From: Trichostrongylus colubriformis
Lineage: Eukaryota > Nematoda > Chromadorea > Rhabditida > Trichostrongylidae
Length of the DNA stretch: 64,000 nucleotides
Reading direction: 5' to 3'
NCBI GenBank assembly: GCA_963978905.1
Contig: OZ022259.1
Span: 27,567,994-27,631,993, forward strand
In this document: in pieces, positions 48,225-59,510 of the stretch
Numbering within the stretch: the first letter of the stretch is position 1
Layout of the letters: every line of letters begins with the position of its first letter
The notes under the pieces: generated by a model
What the model saw: only the letters and a program-made list of their open reading frames with translations
Database searches by the model: none
What the model was told of the DNA's origin: nothing
Translations under genes and position numbers: made by a program

Positions 48225-50440
48225 GGCCCGTGCCTTATTTGCTTATTGCACCCTTCACTTTGGTCAGTCCCTCCCCAGTCCTTACATGCGCGACTTCAAC
48301 AGACCCTTTCCTAACTTGCCCGATTCAGCACTTGAGCGAAGACCTGAATTCGTTTATTCATCGATTTCGGGCGAGCCCAGCCCATGATGGGCGGAGGTAG
48401 GCTTAGAATTTATGTGCTCCGTACACTTATGTTTTCCTCTACGCTATCCTAACTTGCCCTACCTCTACAGGCCCGTTCCTATTTGCTTTTTGTGTGCTCC
48501 CTACATTTTGGTCTGTCCCTATCCAGTCCTTACTCGCACGACTTCAACAACCCTTTCCTAACTTGCCCGATTTTCCGCACTTAAGCGAGGACCTAAATTC
48601 GTTTATTCATCGATTTCAGCGCAAGCCCCTCCCATGGTGGGCGGAGTTAGGCTTAGAACTTATGTGGTCCGTACACTTGGTCCCTACCCAATACTAACCT
48701 GCCCGACCTCCACAGCCCGTGCCTAATTTGCGTTCCCTGTGTTCTGTGTTCCCTTTACTTTGCTCAGTCCCTTCCCAGTCCTTACATGCGCGACTTCAAC
48801 AGACCCTTTCCTAACTTGCCCGATTCAGCACTTGAGCGAAGACCTGAATTCGTTTATTCATCGATTTCGGGCGAGCCCAGCCCATGATGGGCGGAGGTAG
48901 GCTTAGAATTTATGTGCTCCGTACACTTATGTTTTCCTCTACGCTATCCTAACTTGCCCTACCTCTACAGGCCCGTTCCTATTTGCTTTTTGTGTGCTCC
49001 CTACATTTTGGTCTGTCCCTATCCAGTCCTTACTCGCACGACTTCAACAACCCTTTCCTAACTTGCCCGATTTTCCGCACTTAAGCGAGGACCTAAATTC
49101 GTTTATTCATCGATTTCAGCGCAAGCCCCTCCCATGGTGGGCGGAGTTAGGCTTAGAACTTATGTGGTCCGTACACTTGGTCCCTACCCAATACTAACCT
49201 GCCCGACCTCCACAGCCCGTGCCTAATTTGCGTTCCCTGTGTTCTGTGTTCCCTTTACTTTGCTCAGTCCCTTCCCAGTCCTTACATGCGCGACTTCAGT
49301 AGACCCTTTCCTAACTTGCCCGATTTTCAGCACTTGAGCGAAGACCTGAATTCGTTTATTCATCGATTTCGGGCGAGCCCAGCCCATGATGGGCGGAGGT
49401 AGGCTTAGAATTTATGTGCTCCGTACACTTATGTTTTCCTCTACGCTATCCTAACTTGCCCTACCTCTACAGACCCGTTCCTAATTTGCTTCTTGTGTGC
49501 TCCCTACATTTTGGTCTGTCCCTATCCAGTCCTTACTCGCACGACTTCAACAACCCTTTCCTAACTTGCCCGATTTTCCGCACTTAAGCGAGGACCTAAA
49601 TTCGTTTATTCATCGATTTCGGCGCAAGCCCCTCCCATGGTGGGCGGAGTTAGGCTTAGAAATTATGTGGTCCGTACACTTGGTCCCTACCCAATACTAA
49701 CCTGCCCGACCTCCACAGCCCGTGCCTAATTTGCGTTCCCTGTGTTCTGTGTTCCCTTTACTTTGGTCAGTCCCTTCCCAGTCCTTACATGCGCGACTTC
49801 AACAGACCCTTTCCTAACTTGCCCGATTTTCAGCACTTGAGCGATGACCTGAATTCGTTTATTCATCGATTTCGGGCGAGCCCAGCCCATGATGGGCGGA
49901 GGTAGGCTTAGAATTTATGTGCTCCGTACACTTATGTTTTCCTCTACGCTATCCTAACTTGCCCTACCTCTACAGGCCCGTTCCTAATTTGCTTCTTGTG
50001 TGCTCCCTACATTTTGGTCTGTCCCTATCCAGTCCTTACTCGCACGACTTCAACAACCCTTTCCTAACTTGCCCAATTTTCCGCACTTAAGCGAGGACCT
50101 AAATTCGTTTATTCATCGATTTCGGCGCAAGCCCCTCCCATGGTGGGCGGAGTTAGGCTTAGAACTTATGTGGTCCGTACACTTGGTCCCTACCCAATAC
50201 TAACCTGCCCGACCTCCACAGCCCGTGCCTAATTTGCGTTTCCTGTGTTCTGTGTTCCCTTTGCTTTGGTCAGTCCCTTCCCACTCCTTACATGCGCGAC
50301 TTCAACAGACTCTTTCCAAACTTGCCCGATTTCCAACACCTGAGCGAGGACCTAAATTCGTTTATTCATCGATTTCGGCGCAAGACCCGCCCATGGTGGG
50401 CGGAGCTAGGCTTAGTTCTTATATGCTCTGTACGCTTAGG
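48225..50440. repeat. 503 bp higher-order tandem array (~4.4 units)
   Basis: Successive copies are spaced 500, 503 and 503 bp (anchor TCCCTACATTTTGGTCTGTC at 48498, 48998, 49501, 50004). Each unit contains two diverged ~250 bp monomers. One carries CCCAGCCCATGATGGGCGG and the other CCCCTCCCATGGTGGGCGG. Neighbouring units are almost identical while the two monomers inside a unit differ more, as in higher-order satellites. Each monomer has a small CCGCCCA/TGGGCGG-type hairpin. A 67-codon open frame repeats in every unit only because the DNA does. Confidence 0.93.
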
Positions 50441-50510
50441 TCAGCCCCTCCCCACTCCTAACTCGCGCGACCCTCCAGGATACAGTTGAGATGAGGCCCT
50501 ACCAAGTCTT

Positions 50511-52897
50511 AACTTGCACGATCCCTACAGGCCCACTCTTGATTTTTTTCAACCATTTCTGCGCAAGCTCCGCTCACGGTGGGCGGAGCTAGGCTTAGTC
50601 CTTAATGAGCTCCGCACACTTTGGTCAACCCCTACCCATCCCCAACTTGCCCGACCTCTACACGTTGCAATTGAGTTGAAAGTATTAGGTTGATCGGAAA
50701 GTTTTGATAGGGTTGAGATTTTTTTTATTACTCAGCATGTAGTGCAGGCTAATCAACAATATAATAACCATCGTTAGTTATAACATTGTCCCACCTATAG
50801 AGCAGGTCAGCGATTTTCTTCTCCCAGAATTAGGAGGATTAGGAGTCAAAGAAGTCACCGACCACTTGTTCAAGGTGACGATTTTTTTTTTGCTAGGAAA
50901 GCCTTAGGGGGCCGGAACAAGTGGCAATCTGAGAGGGCAGTATCAGGTGAATAGGGTGCATGTGGAACCGGGTCCCAACCTAGCTCCTCCAATTTTGCAC
51001 GGCTCTCTTTACCCATATGAGGGACCCGTGCAAAATTGGAAGAGCTTGGCTGGGACAAGGTTCCACGTCCGTCCTATTCCCCTGATGTTATCCCTTCAGA
51101 TTACCACTTGCTCCGGCCCCCTAAGGCTTTCTTAGCAACGAAAAAACTCGTCAACAATGACCACCTTGGACAGGTGGTCGGTGACTTCTTTGACCCTAAT
51201 CCTCCTAATTCTGGGAGAAGAGAATCGCCGACCTGCCCGCTGGGTGGGACAATGTTATAACTAACTATGTTTATTATATTGTTGATTAGCCTGCATTACT
51301 TGCTGAGTTGTGAAATAAAATTAAAAAAATCTCAATCCTATCAAAACTTTCCGATCAACCTAATAGATATGTGACAAAAAACGGACACATGCTTACACAC
51401 ACACAAACACACCAAACTTCTGGTTTTAGCTTGCCTCTCATGTGCTCCGTACTTTTTGGCTTACCCCAACCCATCCCTAACTTGCCCGACCTCTACAGGT
51501 CCATTCCTAGCCTGCCTGATTTTTGGAACCTAAGCGTGGACTTAAATTTGAACACCGGCAGTTTCCGCGCAAGCCTCGCTCACAGTGGGCGGAGCTAGGC
51601 TTAATTCTTATGTGCTCTGTGCGCTTAGGTCAGCATCTACCCAATTCTAACATGCCCGACCTTTCCAGACAGCAGTTCAGTTGAGACATCATAACAATGG
51701 GATAGGGGTGTATGTGGTGCAGACAGGTTGTAAATGGTTGACGCTGGACTGTGGGAGTGAACTTGCACGATCCCTACAGGCCCACTCTTGATTTTTTTCA
51801 ACCATTTCTGCGCAAGCTCCGCTCACGGTGGGCGGAGCTAGGCTTAGTCCTTAATGAGCTCCGCACACTTTGGTCAACCCCTACCCATCCCCAACTTGCC
51901 CGACCTCTCCACGTTGCAATTGAGTTGAAAGTAGATATGTGACAAAAAACGGACACATGCTTACACACACACAAACACACCAAACTTCTGGTTTTAGCTT
52001 GCCTCTCATGTGCTCCGTACTTTTTGGCTTACCCCAACCCATCCCTAACTTGCCCGACCTCTACAGGTCCATTCCTAGCCTGCCTGATTTTTGGAACCTA
52101 AGCGTGGACTTAAATTTGAACACCGGCAGTTTCCGCGCAAGCCTCGCTCACAGTGGGCGGAGCTAGGCTTAATTCTTATGTGCTCTGTGCGCTTAGGTCA
52201 GCATCTACCCAATTCTAACATGCCCGACCTTTCCAGACAGCAGTTCAGTTGAGACATCATAACAATGGGATAGGGGTGTATGTGGTGCAGACAGGTTGTA
52301 AATGGTTGACGCTGGACTGTGGGAGTGAACTTGCACGATCCCTACAGGCCCACTCTTGATTTTTTTCAACCATTTCTGCGCAAGCTCCGCTCACGGTGGG
52401 CGGAGCTAGGCTTAGTCCTTAATGAGCTCCGCAAACTTTGGTCAACCCCTACCCATCCCCAACTTGCCCGACCTCTCCACGTTGCAATTGAGTTGAAAGT
52501 AGATATGTGACAAAAAACGGACACATGCTTACACACACACAAACACACCAAACTTCTGGTTTTAGCTTGCCTCTCATGTGCTCCGTACTTTTTGGCTTAC
52601 CCCAACCCATCCCTAACTTGCCCGACCTCTACAGGTCCATTCCTAGCCTGCCTGATTTTTGGAACCTAAGCGTGGACTTAAATTTGAACACCGGCAGTTT
52701 CCGCGCAAGCCTCGCTCACAGTGGGCGGAGCTAGGCTTAATTCTTATGTGCTCTGTGCGCTTAGGTCAGCATCTACCCAATTCTAACATGCCCGACCTTT
52801 CCAGACAGCAGTTCAGTTGAGACATCATAACAATGGGATAGGGGTGTATGTGGTGCAGACAGGTTGTAAATGGTTGACGCTGGACTGTGGGAGTGAC
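50511..52897. repeat. 568 bp tandem array, 3 units, related monomers
   Basis: Units start at about 50511, 51763 and 52331 with CTTGCACGATCCCTACAGG. The first unit is lengthened by a 681 bp mariner insertion; without it the period is 568. Units contain GCTCACGGTGGGCGGAGC, an ACACACACAAACACACCAAA tract and ATAGGGGTGTATGTGGTGC. Identity between units is near perfect, implying recent amplification. Confidence 0.93.
50685..51363. mobile_element. fold-back mariner (two 3' halves) with empty sites
   Basis: TIRs TTAGGTTGATCGGAAAGTTT at both ends, TA at 50683-50684 and 51364-51365. Both arms (about 320 bp) encode the same mariner C-terminal part facing outward: PYSPDTALSDCHLFRPPKAF on the minus strand and SYSPDVIPSDYHLLRPPKAF on the plus strand. 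There is no N-terminal half. The empty site GAAAGTAGATATG in the sister units at 51.9 and 52.5 kb proves the insertion point and the TA duplication. Confidence 0.93.
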
Positions 52898-52954
52898 ATG
52901 GGTACCCTCGGTGTATCCCTAGGTGTAATTTCCTTACCGGCCCATCACAACACA

Positions 52955-53535
52955 GCTGCGTCGCCATTCGCCTTTCGAGGCTCCTTATCAGCCCCTATCA
53001 GTTGCTATCACATCCGTTCCCTCACCATTAAAGTCCCCTTACCACCCCTACATTACCTTGAAAATTCAGGATCCCAGCTTTGCTGCGACGCGAGATATGT
53101 ATTTCCCGCCATTCGCCTTTCGAGGCTCCTTATCAGCCCTCCAGTTGCTATCACATCCGTTCCCTCACCATTGATATCCCCTTACCACCCCTACATTACC
53201 TTAAAAATTCAGGATCCCAGCTTTGCTGCGACGCGAGATATGAATTTCCCGCCATTCGCCTTTCGAAGCTCCTTATCAGCCCTTATCAGTTGCTATCACT
53301 TCCGTTCATTCACCATTAATGTCCCCTTACCATCCCTACATTACCTTAAAAATTCAGGATCCCAGCTTTGCTGCGACGCGAGATATGAATTTCCCGCCAT
53401 TCGCCTTTCGAGGCTCCTTATCAGCCCTTATCAGTTGCTATCACTTCCGTTCCTTCACCATTGATGCCCCTTACCACCCCCTATATTACCTTAAAAATTC
53501 AGGGTCCCAGCTTTGCTGCAACGCGAGATAGAAAT
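52955..53535. repeat. ~145 bp tandem array, 4 units, reverse of 5.2 kb array
   Basis: GCCATTCGCCTTTCGAGG occurs at 52963, 53108, 53251 and 53396 (periods 145, 143, 145). Units also carry TCAGTTGCTATCAC, CCAGCTTTGCTGCGACGCG and AGATATGAATTTCCC. This is the reverse complement of the 5.2-6.0 kb monomer. Here the array is the penultimate module of the composite element. Confidence 0.93.
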
Positions 53536-53547
53536 TATGCGGTGAGC

Positions 53548-53565
53548 GGACAGACAGACAGACAC

Positions 53566-53597
<32 letters not shown>
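53548..53597. repeat. CAGA microsatellite
   Basis: About twelve CAGA units with one CACA interruption, directly before the CAAACAAACACACCAAACTT tail. Confidence 0.93.
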
Positions 53598-53600
<3 letters not shown>

Positions 53601-53626
53601 AACACACCAAACTTCTGCTTTATATA

Positions 53627-54392
53627 TAGAGTATGTTCGTTGATTCCCTTCTCCCAGAACTCTGGGTTCTGAGAGTCGAAGAAGTCAGCGATCGCCTTCG
53701 CAAGGAAGTCATAATCAACGAATTTTCTCTTGACCAGGAAGGATTCGAGAGGATGGGTAAGGTGATAGCCAGAAGGGGTAATGTCTGGAGAGTATGGCGG
53801 GTGGGGCAGCACATCCCAGCCGAGCTCCTATAACTTGGCCTGAGTACTTTTCGCGAAATGGGATCGAAATGGGAGCGGGCGTCGTCATGAAGAAGGGTGA
53901 CCGCGGACCTTTTCCGGCACTTTCCTCGAACAGTGACGACGAGCTGGAGCTGGTGGGTGCATACGGCAGCGGTGACTGTCTCGCCTTGTACCAGCACCTC
54001 GCGGAAAAGCATTCCTTCCGCGTCCCAGAACCAGCACAGTCCCAAGCGTGGTTTGTCTTTCGTGTCAATCTCGCCGTTGCTGAAGCTGATGAACCAGCGG
54101 CGCACGGTCACGTAGCTCACACATCCCTTGCCCAATGCAGCGCTGATGGAGTGGCAAGCTTCCGTCGTTTTGGTGCCGCAAGACCGCTCATAATAGATGA
54201 CACCGCGAGTTAGTGGGTATCGACAACGGGCACTGTAGCTCTCTCCACGGGATCTGGTAGGTCAATATGAATTTTCCTAAAAAGCTTAGGGAACGTTCTA
54301 CCATCTTCCTGAACCGCCTGCACCTGCCTCGAAGTGAACAAGAGTTACTGATTTTTTTTGATAAATACTACAAGACTTTTGGGACAACCTAA
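53627..54392 (-). pseudogene. mariner transposase, N-terminal and middle piece plus TIR
   Basis: The TIR TTAGGTTGTCCCAAAAGTCT reads inward on the minus strand from 54392; TA flank at 54393-54394. The minus strand encodes the mariner HTH region (YVTVRRWFISFSNGEIDTKDK), then jumps by an internal deletion to the catalytic part (WFWDAEGMLFREVLVQGET). It continues in broken frames to LLHDDARSHF, PYSPDITPSGYHL and FFDSQNPEFWEKGIN. The next residues of the protein lie at 47104-47055. So it is doubly broken: internal deletion plus splitting by the composite element. Confidence 0.88.
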
Positions 54393-54495
54393 TATTATGT
54401 CACGGTAGCATCACTCAGTCATGAATGCAGCGAACTTGCACGGAGGATATGATCAACATGCACAACTTGTTTGATTAACCTATGCACAGGGCCAA

Positions 54496-54725
54496 GGGTG
54501 TACATCATTAGGACAGAAAAATCGCTTCGCGGCAATCGGTGTGCGACGGGATGGTGCGAGCTATGCGCGCCATATTGGCAGGGTCGTGAAGCGATGACGA
54601 TGCTCTACGCCTTAATCTAGGCGTTATCGCTTCAGGACTCAACTAATACGGCGCGCATAGCTCGCACCATCACGTCGCACGCCGCGCGCGGCGGCGCGAT
54701 GTTTCTGTCCTAACGACATACACCC
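54496..54725. mobile_element. 230 bp palindromic MITE with 10 bp target duplication
   Basis: Termini GGGTGTACATCATTAGGACA and TGTCCTAACGACATACACCC. The arms (about 105 bp) include ATGGTGCGAGCTATGCGCGC. Exactly repeated ACAGGGCCAA flanks it at 54486-54495 and 54726-54735. A 9-11 bp target duplication is typical of Mutator-like (MULE) transposons. Non-coding. Confidence 0.9.
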
Positions 54726-55002
54726 ACAGGGCCAAAGGCTCAGAGTCGCAGACCGAGATCAAGATCCGTATGTCCCGTCCTACACCCCTGCCACACGCTG
54801 CTCAGATAAGTATCACCAAAGGTTCAAAATTGCTTTTGTCAGAAGACTTTTGTTTTTATCAAAGTATTCAACGGAATTGAATATCTAGCAATAAAAATGA
54901 TTCGGCCCACTCGGTGAGTATGAAGCAAGCTATGGCCGGCAATATGCTCATAACTGCCGATAAACTTCACCGGGTGCGGAACTTAGGCAGGAGTCTCTAA
55001 AT

Positions 55003-55330
55003 ATGGCCCATATCATCAAACGGTCCATGGGGTATCCTTCACAGGGTGACATCGTAAGGAATATATCACACCTAGACGAGATCCGGAAAGAGCACCGCGA
55101 TCAGGCATCATTCTACTTGCCCATCATTCCTAAAGAAATGAGCAAGGCGATCACGAGCAGTTTGTGCAGGTGTGGTTTACAGCAAGAAGTCAGGGTAGTG
55201 GAGTTAAGGATCAGGTTGGATCGAGGAATCTCGACGAGAATGGGACGTATTCGGTTTGCTGGGATCGAGGATTGTTACCTCGCACGCATAAACTATACGC
55301 TTTTGTTTACAGAAACTAGATACCACACAC
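55003..55330 (+). pseudogene. decayed Penelope-like element fragment
   Basis: The frame contains GYPSQGDIVRNISH, then FYLPIIPKEMSKAITSSLCR and CGLQQEVRVVELR. This resembles the segment between reverse transcriptase and C-terminal GIY-YIG nuclease of canonical Penelope-like elements (pattern LPFI..E.S.AI...L...GL...VRVVE). The nuclease motifs themselves are not seen, and similarity fades after about residue 75. Identification rests on memory of the family pattern, so moderate to low confidence. Confidence 0.4.
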
Positions 55331-55689
55331 AGTCCACAGCTCCTCGAAGTGCCACATGTATAGCCCACCTTTCACCCTGATGGATTTGTAATGGAACTTT
55401 CATACATGGCCAAAAGATATTGCCTAACCGCTTTCCCGTTGGTCTCCTGGTGCTGGGAGTACGCGCAGAGGGACCGCCAACATTCACTGATTAGCGTGGG
55501 GTGTGTGCACTTATGTGCACTTACTACGACAAAAAGTCGCTTCAAGGCGTCGCTCCCGCGGCGCCGTGCCGGCTGGGATTCCGCCACGGACCCAAAGGTG
55601 TGGCTTTGTGGGAGCTCTTTAAAAAAAAGCTGCATTTGTTGTGTTTTGGTAGCTGAGAACCATGATGCGATTCAGCTGTGTGCAAGATG

Positions 55690-56080
55690 ACTTTTCGCCG
55701 AGGCTTTTCTACTTTCCTACTTGGACCATTTATAACTCAATACTGTCTCACTCTTGGCAGTCTCATCTCTTTCTCTCACCATCACTGCAATGCGGTCCGC
55801 TTGACTGGTAAGCTCATTCATCCTTTCTATATTTGCACTAAGTTCCTCACAGTCTATGCGAACCTCACATTGGTGTTGGTTTTCTTCTAATCTTTGGCTC
55901 TTTGTGGCGAAGCAGTTACGTTCATCTTGTTTTATGCTTTACAATTTGGTTTAATTCTTATGTCTTTGTGAGTTTTGTTGAAGTTCATGACAGCTGCTAC
56001 CTCTAATTGTCTTTTGCCTGACTTGTTATAGCGCGTCCTCTGGACGCACAATAAATAAATAAATAAATAAATAAATAAAT
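55690..56080 (+). repeat. probable LINE/SINE 3' tail ending in (AAAT)n
   Basis: The sequence TTGTTATAGCGCGTCCTCTG GACGCAC is followed by a clean AATAAATAAAT microsatellite at 56050-56080. Ending in a short tandem repeat is usual for RTE-type non-LTR retroelements. The upstream 350 bp is non-coding; the 5' limit is arbitrary. Confidence 0.45.
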
Positions 56081-56946
56081 GCAGTGGTGCAGACTGTATA
56101 ATTGCAGGTTGCTATCGCAATGAGGGTGGCATCTAATAAAAAATTGTCCATCGAAGCATCTTTAGTGGAATTTTAGGGGTCAATCGGCAATCTCAGGTGA
56201 ATATTTTTGCTTTTTTTTGAATTTTTGCCTCAGCCTTAGTGAAAATAAAATATTCCTATCCCCTCCTACGCTAAGGTTATTAATGTCCATAGTGGAATGC
56301 CCCTCCCCCCGTCATTATTATAACTCTAGTCAACTGTTTATTCTTCACTCACAGAAATGAGAAGCTGGTTCAGTCGGGAGTCTCGGCAAGCAGGCAGGTC
56401 TCTGTTACTGGAAGCAAAAAATAAAAAAATTCTTTGGAGTTGCACTACGGACCATCGCTGCTTCTATTGATGAATTATTGCAATTAATAATAGTCTGTGG
56501 TGTAATTCAACGAAATCACGCATTCTCAAGAGCTAAATCTGGCTCAACAGCTTACAGTTAGAGTATCACCAAAAGGCTAATACTGACCGATGTCTATCGT
56601 AAGCAGGAAGCATAGAATACAATTAGTCACGTTGCTATCTAGGGAATTCGGAAGGAATCGGGCGTCGAATTTTAAAGGACTTGTACGCAATCGCGCGCGA
56701 AAAACCAACACGGACTCGCCGCGGGCGGCCACGCGATTTTTTGTCGTGAGTACACATACCCGTCAGCGTGGGGTGCAATATCTCTTCACTAGTCGCAGTA
56801 TGGATGAATACACATAAAACCATGTGATGATAATGACCAAATCAGTGGACACCTGTTACTTCATGTCTCATTGCGACTACAAGCGCGTAGACTGCTCTCA
56901 GCGAATCATCTAGACAGGAAGCGCGTCTGCATAAGATTTTGAATGG
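56081..56946. other. no recognised gene
   Basis: No supported gene or repeat. Confidence 0.4.
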
Positions 56947-58440
56947 TGTGACCAGACGGATTGACCGGCTGACGCCGGCCGGACTTTCTAGACTCGGCCA
57001 ATCCGAAAGGGCGGGCTCGCAGCCCTCACATAGTGGCTTCGCCGATTTTCTAGCAGGGAGCAACTAGACGCATGCTAAGCGCTGTGCGCGCATCGCAGCA
57101 AGAATAGGTCCTTATATGGGTAATATGCGGTTTGCAAATACTGTAATCAAACCTCCGACTATCATCGGCAAGCTGGGACCAAGAGATACCATGCCCACCT
57201 ATAACCTCTGCCCACTGAAAATAAATCCTCTTCAACGAAGTAGCAGGGTTCAATCCGAATATGAAAAGGAAATTGATCAGCAGTACAAGAGTAGGGAAGA
57301 TGGAGTGGAGCGGTCAAAAAATTCGATAAATAAGACCCCCTTCCCACCGTCAATCCCAGTGTGTGAGGAACAATCAAAGAGGGGGAGAGCCACACAAACA
57401 GAGGGGTGTTCCGCTGGATCCTAATTTGCCCGACCTTTCTAACTTTCCCGATCTATGGACCCAAGCGAGGACTTGAAGGCACATTCCAGGATTATCAGGA
57501 TATTACATCTCCTGCCGTGGATGGATAGTTCGACACAAGCCGCCCACCACAGCCGCGGGTCTGCCTTTACTCTTCGACTCTTATCTTTGACATAGGTAGA
57601 CCAGCTACTAGTCAAGATCTTGAAATTGGCAGTAAACCAATCGCTTCGTGAAGTAAACTCACTACTGAGTGACCTGACCCCGTACTAGGCATCGGAACAC
57701 TTGCAGCACACCCCCGGCTGGGGTGGGCGGGGCCGAGCTGTTGTCCTAGATTCTTTGGCTCTGCACGCTCTAGGAATTGACATCCACGCCTCGGTAAAGG
57801 TAGCCTACGTGGCTTGATTCAAACTATCCATCCACGGCAGGAGATGCAATATTCCAATAATCCTGGAATGTGTCTTTAAGTTTGAGCCCTTTGAATTTCG
57901 GCGCAAGCCCCGCCCACGCTGGGGGGAGTGGTGAGGCTAGTTCTTATGTGCCCCGTACACTTCAGTTGGCCCTACCCAACCGTAAGTTGCTCGTCCGCTC
58001 CAGGCAGCAGTTGAGTTATGGTCCTATCAAATCCTAATTTGCCTGACCTCTACAGGACCATTTCTAAGCCCTTCACCCTTTCTGGGCAAGTCCCGCCCAT
58101 GGTCGCGGGGCTAGGCTTTGTGCTCCGTACACTTTGGTTGGTCCCTAGCGAATTCTGACTCGCGCGACCTCAACAGACCCGTTCCCAACCTTCCCGATTT
58201 TTGTAATCCAAGCGTGGACTTAAATTTTAGCAGCGGCCATTTCCGCGTAAGCCCATCCCGTGGTGGGCGGAGGTACGCTTCGTTCTTACGTGCTCCGTAC
58301 ACTTTAGTCAGGCATTACCCAATCTCAACTTGTCCGACTTCTGCAGGCTGCAGTTCATTTAAGAAATATTATTCAGGACAGACACACACAGATACACCAA
58401 TCTTCTGGAACACACTAAACTTCTGGTTTATATACTGGTA
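56947..58440. mobile_element. composite satellite element, copy II (1.5 kb)
   Basis: The head (56947-57410) aligns with 47101-47660: GACCGGCTGACGCCGGCC, GCAGCAAGAATAGGTCC, TAATATGCGG, AATCAAACCTCCGAC, AGACCCCCTTCCCACC. Diverged monomers (57417-58370) carry TGGTGGGCGGAGGT and GTGCTCCGTACACTT. The tail has CAGACACACACAGATACACC and AAACTTCTGGTTTATATA twice. The head hairpins are largely eroded, so this copy is older or less conserved than the one in the mariner. Confidence 0.75.
57475..57878. mobile_element. ~400 bp fold-back MITE in a satellite monomer
   Basis: Inverted arms of about 68 bp share ACATTCCAGGATTAT, CATCTCCTGCCGTGGATGGA and AAGCC. The monomer sequence is interrupted after CCAAGCGAGGACTTG and resumes at GAATTTCGGCGCAAGCC, so this element inserted into copy II after it formed. 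Confidence 0.8.
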
Positions 58441-59510
58441 ATTCTGGTTTATATATTGGTAATTTATATCTAGGTAATGAATCCTGATACGGCATGTCCA
58501 GAGATTGTGGCATGCAGACACAAATAGGATGGTAACTGGGTATGGTAGACTCGGCGACAGTATGAAAAGTATCTATGCCGAGTGAGATATCGGGTGAAAT
58601 ACCCTTCGATGGGTATCCTGGTCCGTAAGCTCAAACACTTATTTTAAGTATGATGTCTTGTAGTGATGATGGCGCTGGCGAAAGTGTATTCGTAAAGTAG
58701 GGTTTCGTGTAAAGTAGACTTGGAAGGGCTCGTTCTGGGCGTATGGGATTACTCGCACGATTTAGTGGTTATTCTTCCTACTCAGCCTCCGAAGCTGAAG
58801 ACATGCGTGGTCTATTCTTTATTCTATGGCAAGTCCAGTTGCCGTGCTGCTTCCGCTATTAAATGACGAATCTCTGCAGATTCTAGGAGCGCTGTTAAGG
58901 TTTGTGAACGATTAGCGCCTCCTTTTTGCTCTCCCAGTGTGACGGTCATGCGTGGTGTGTATAGATTTGGTCCTGCAGTACTTCCCCTGGGTAGATGTAA
59001 TTACAGCTTCTGAATTTGTATAGTTGTCATGGAAATGGTCTTCTGACTGTGGTCAGTGTGCTACACATGCTGCGAGGGTCACCGCCTGTTATTTCGGGCA
59101 TGTGGCGATGATGAAGCTAGAGCTCGATGGTTCGAGTTTCGTCCACTAGGAGAGGCCCTGTTGTCTATTGACAGGAGGGTCTTATCAGGGTTGCGGTGGC
59201 ATAATTGTGAATTCTTGTTCTATATGTCTGTTGTTTTATTCGTTCGTGAAATGCGGGAGAGGATGAACGTTTATGTGGCAGTGATGTCTTTTGCAGGTTT
59301 GTTCTGCTGTGGCAAGGTGCTGGTGAACCTGACTATGTGGTCTGAATTGAGCTGTTGGTCTGTGAGAGGTCGAGTAGAGTTTAGGATCAGCATGCGTTCA
59401 ACGTTTCGTACCGCTTCATTTTCTGGAAGCGGTGTAGCTATTGGGAGAATTCGAGAAACGTGCACCCTTGACCAGACACGATTGCGTGAGCGGCTCCCTA
59501 CAAGTGGGGG
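58441..59510. other. no recognised gene
   Basis: No supported gene. The long open frame 59056-59655 runs into the GC-rich MITE and shows no domain. Confidence 0.35.

Larger units (their letters stand above)
47105..53626. mobile_element. 6.5 kb composite satellite-bearing element inside a mariner
   Basis: Everything between the two mariner pieces. In order: a hairpin-rich head (47105-47660), diverged monomers (about 47860-48225), a 503 bp higher-order array, more monomers, a 568 bp array, a 145 bp array, (CAGA)n, and the tail ACACACCAAACTTCTGCTTT ATATATAG. Head and tail are shared with a separate 1.5 kb copy at 56947-58440, so these are the element's ends. The CAGA tract near one end recalls Helentron-related (DINE-1 type) non-autonomous elements, but no diagnostic terminus could be confirmed. 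No protein is encoded. Confidence 0.7.

Noticed and set aside
48494..50203. A 67-codon open frame found four times at ~500 bp spacing
   Set aside because: It is carried by the tandem repeat; no signal peptide, no splice sites, and substitutions are spread evenly. Not a gene family.
53548..53597. CRISPR-like regular repeat
   Set aside because: Simple CAGA microsatellite without spacers; eukaryotic context.
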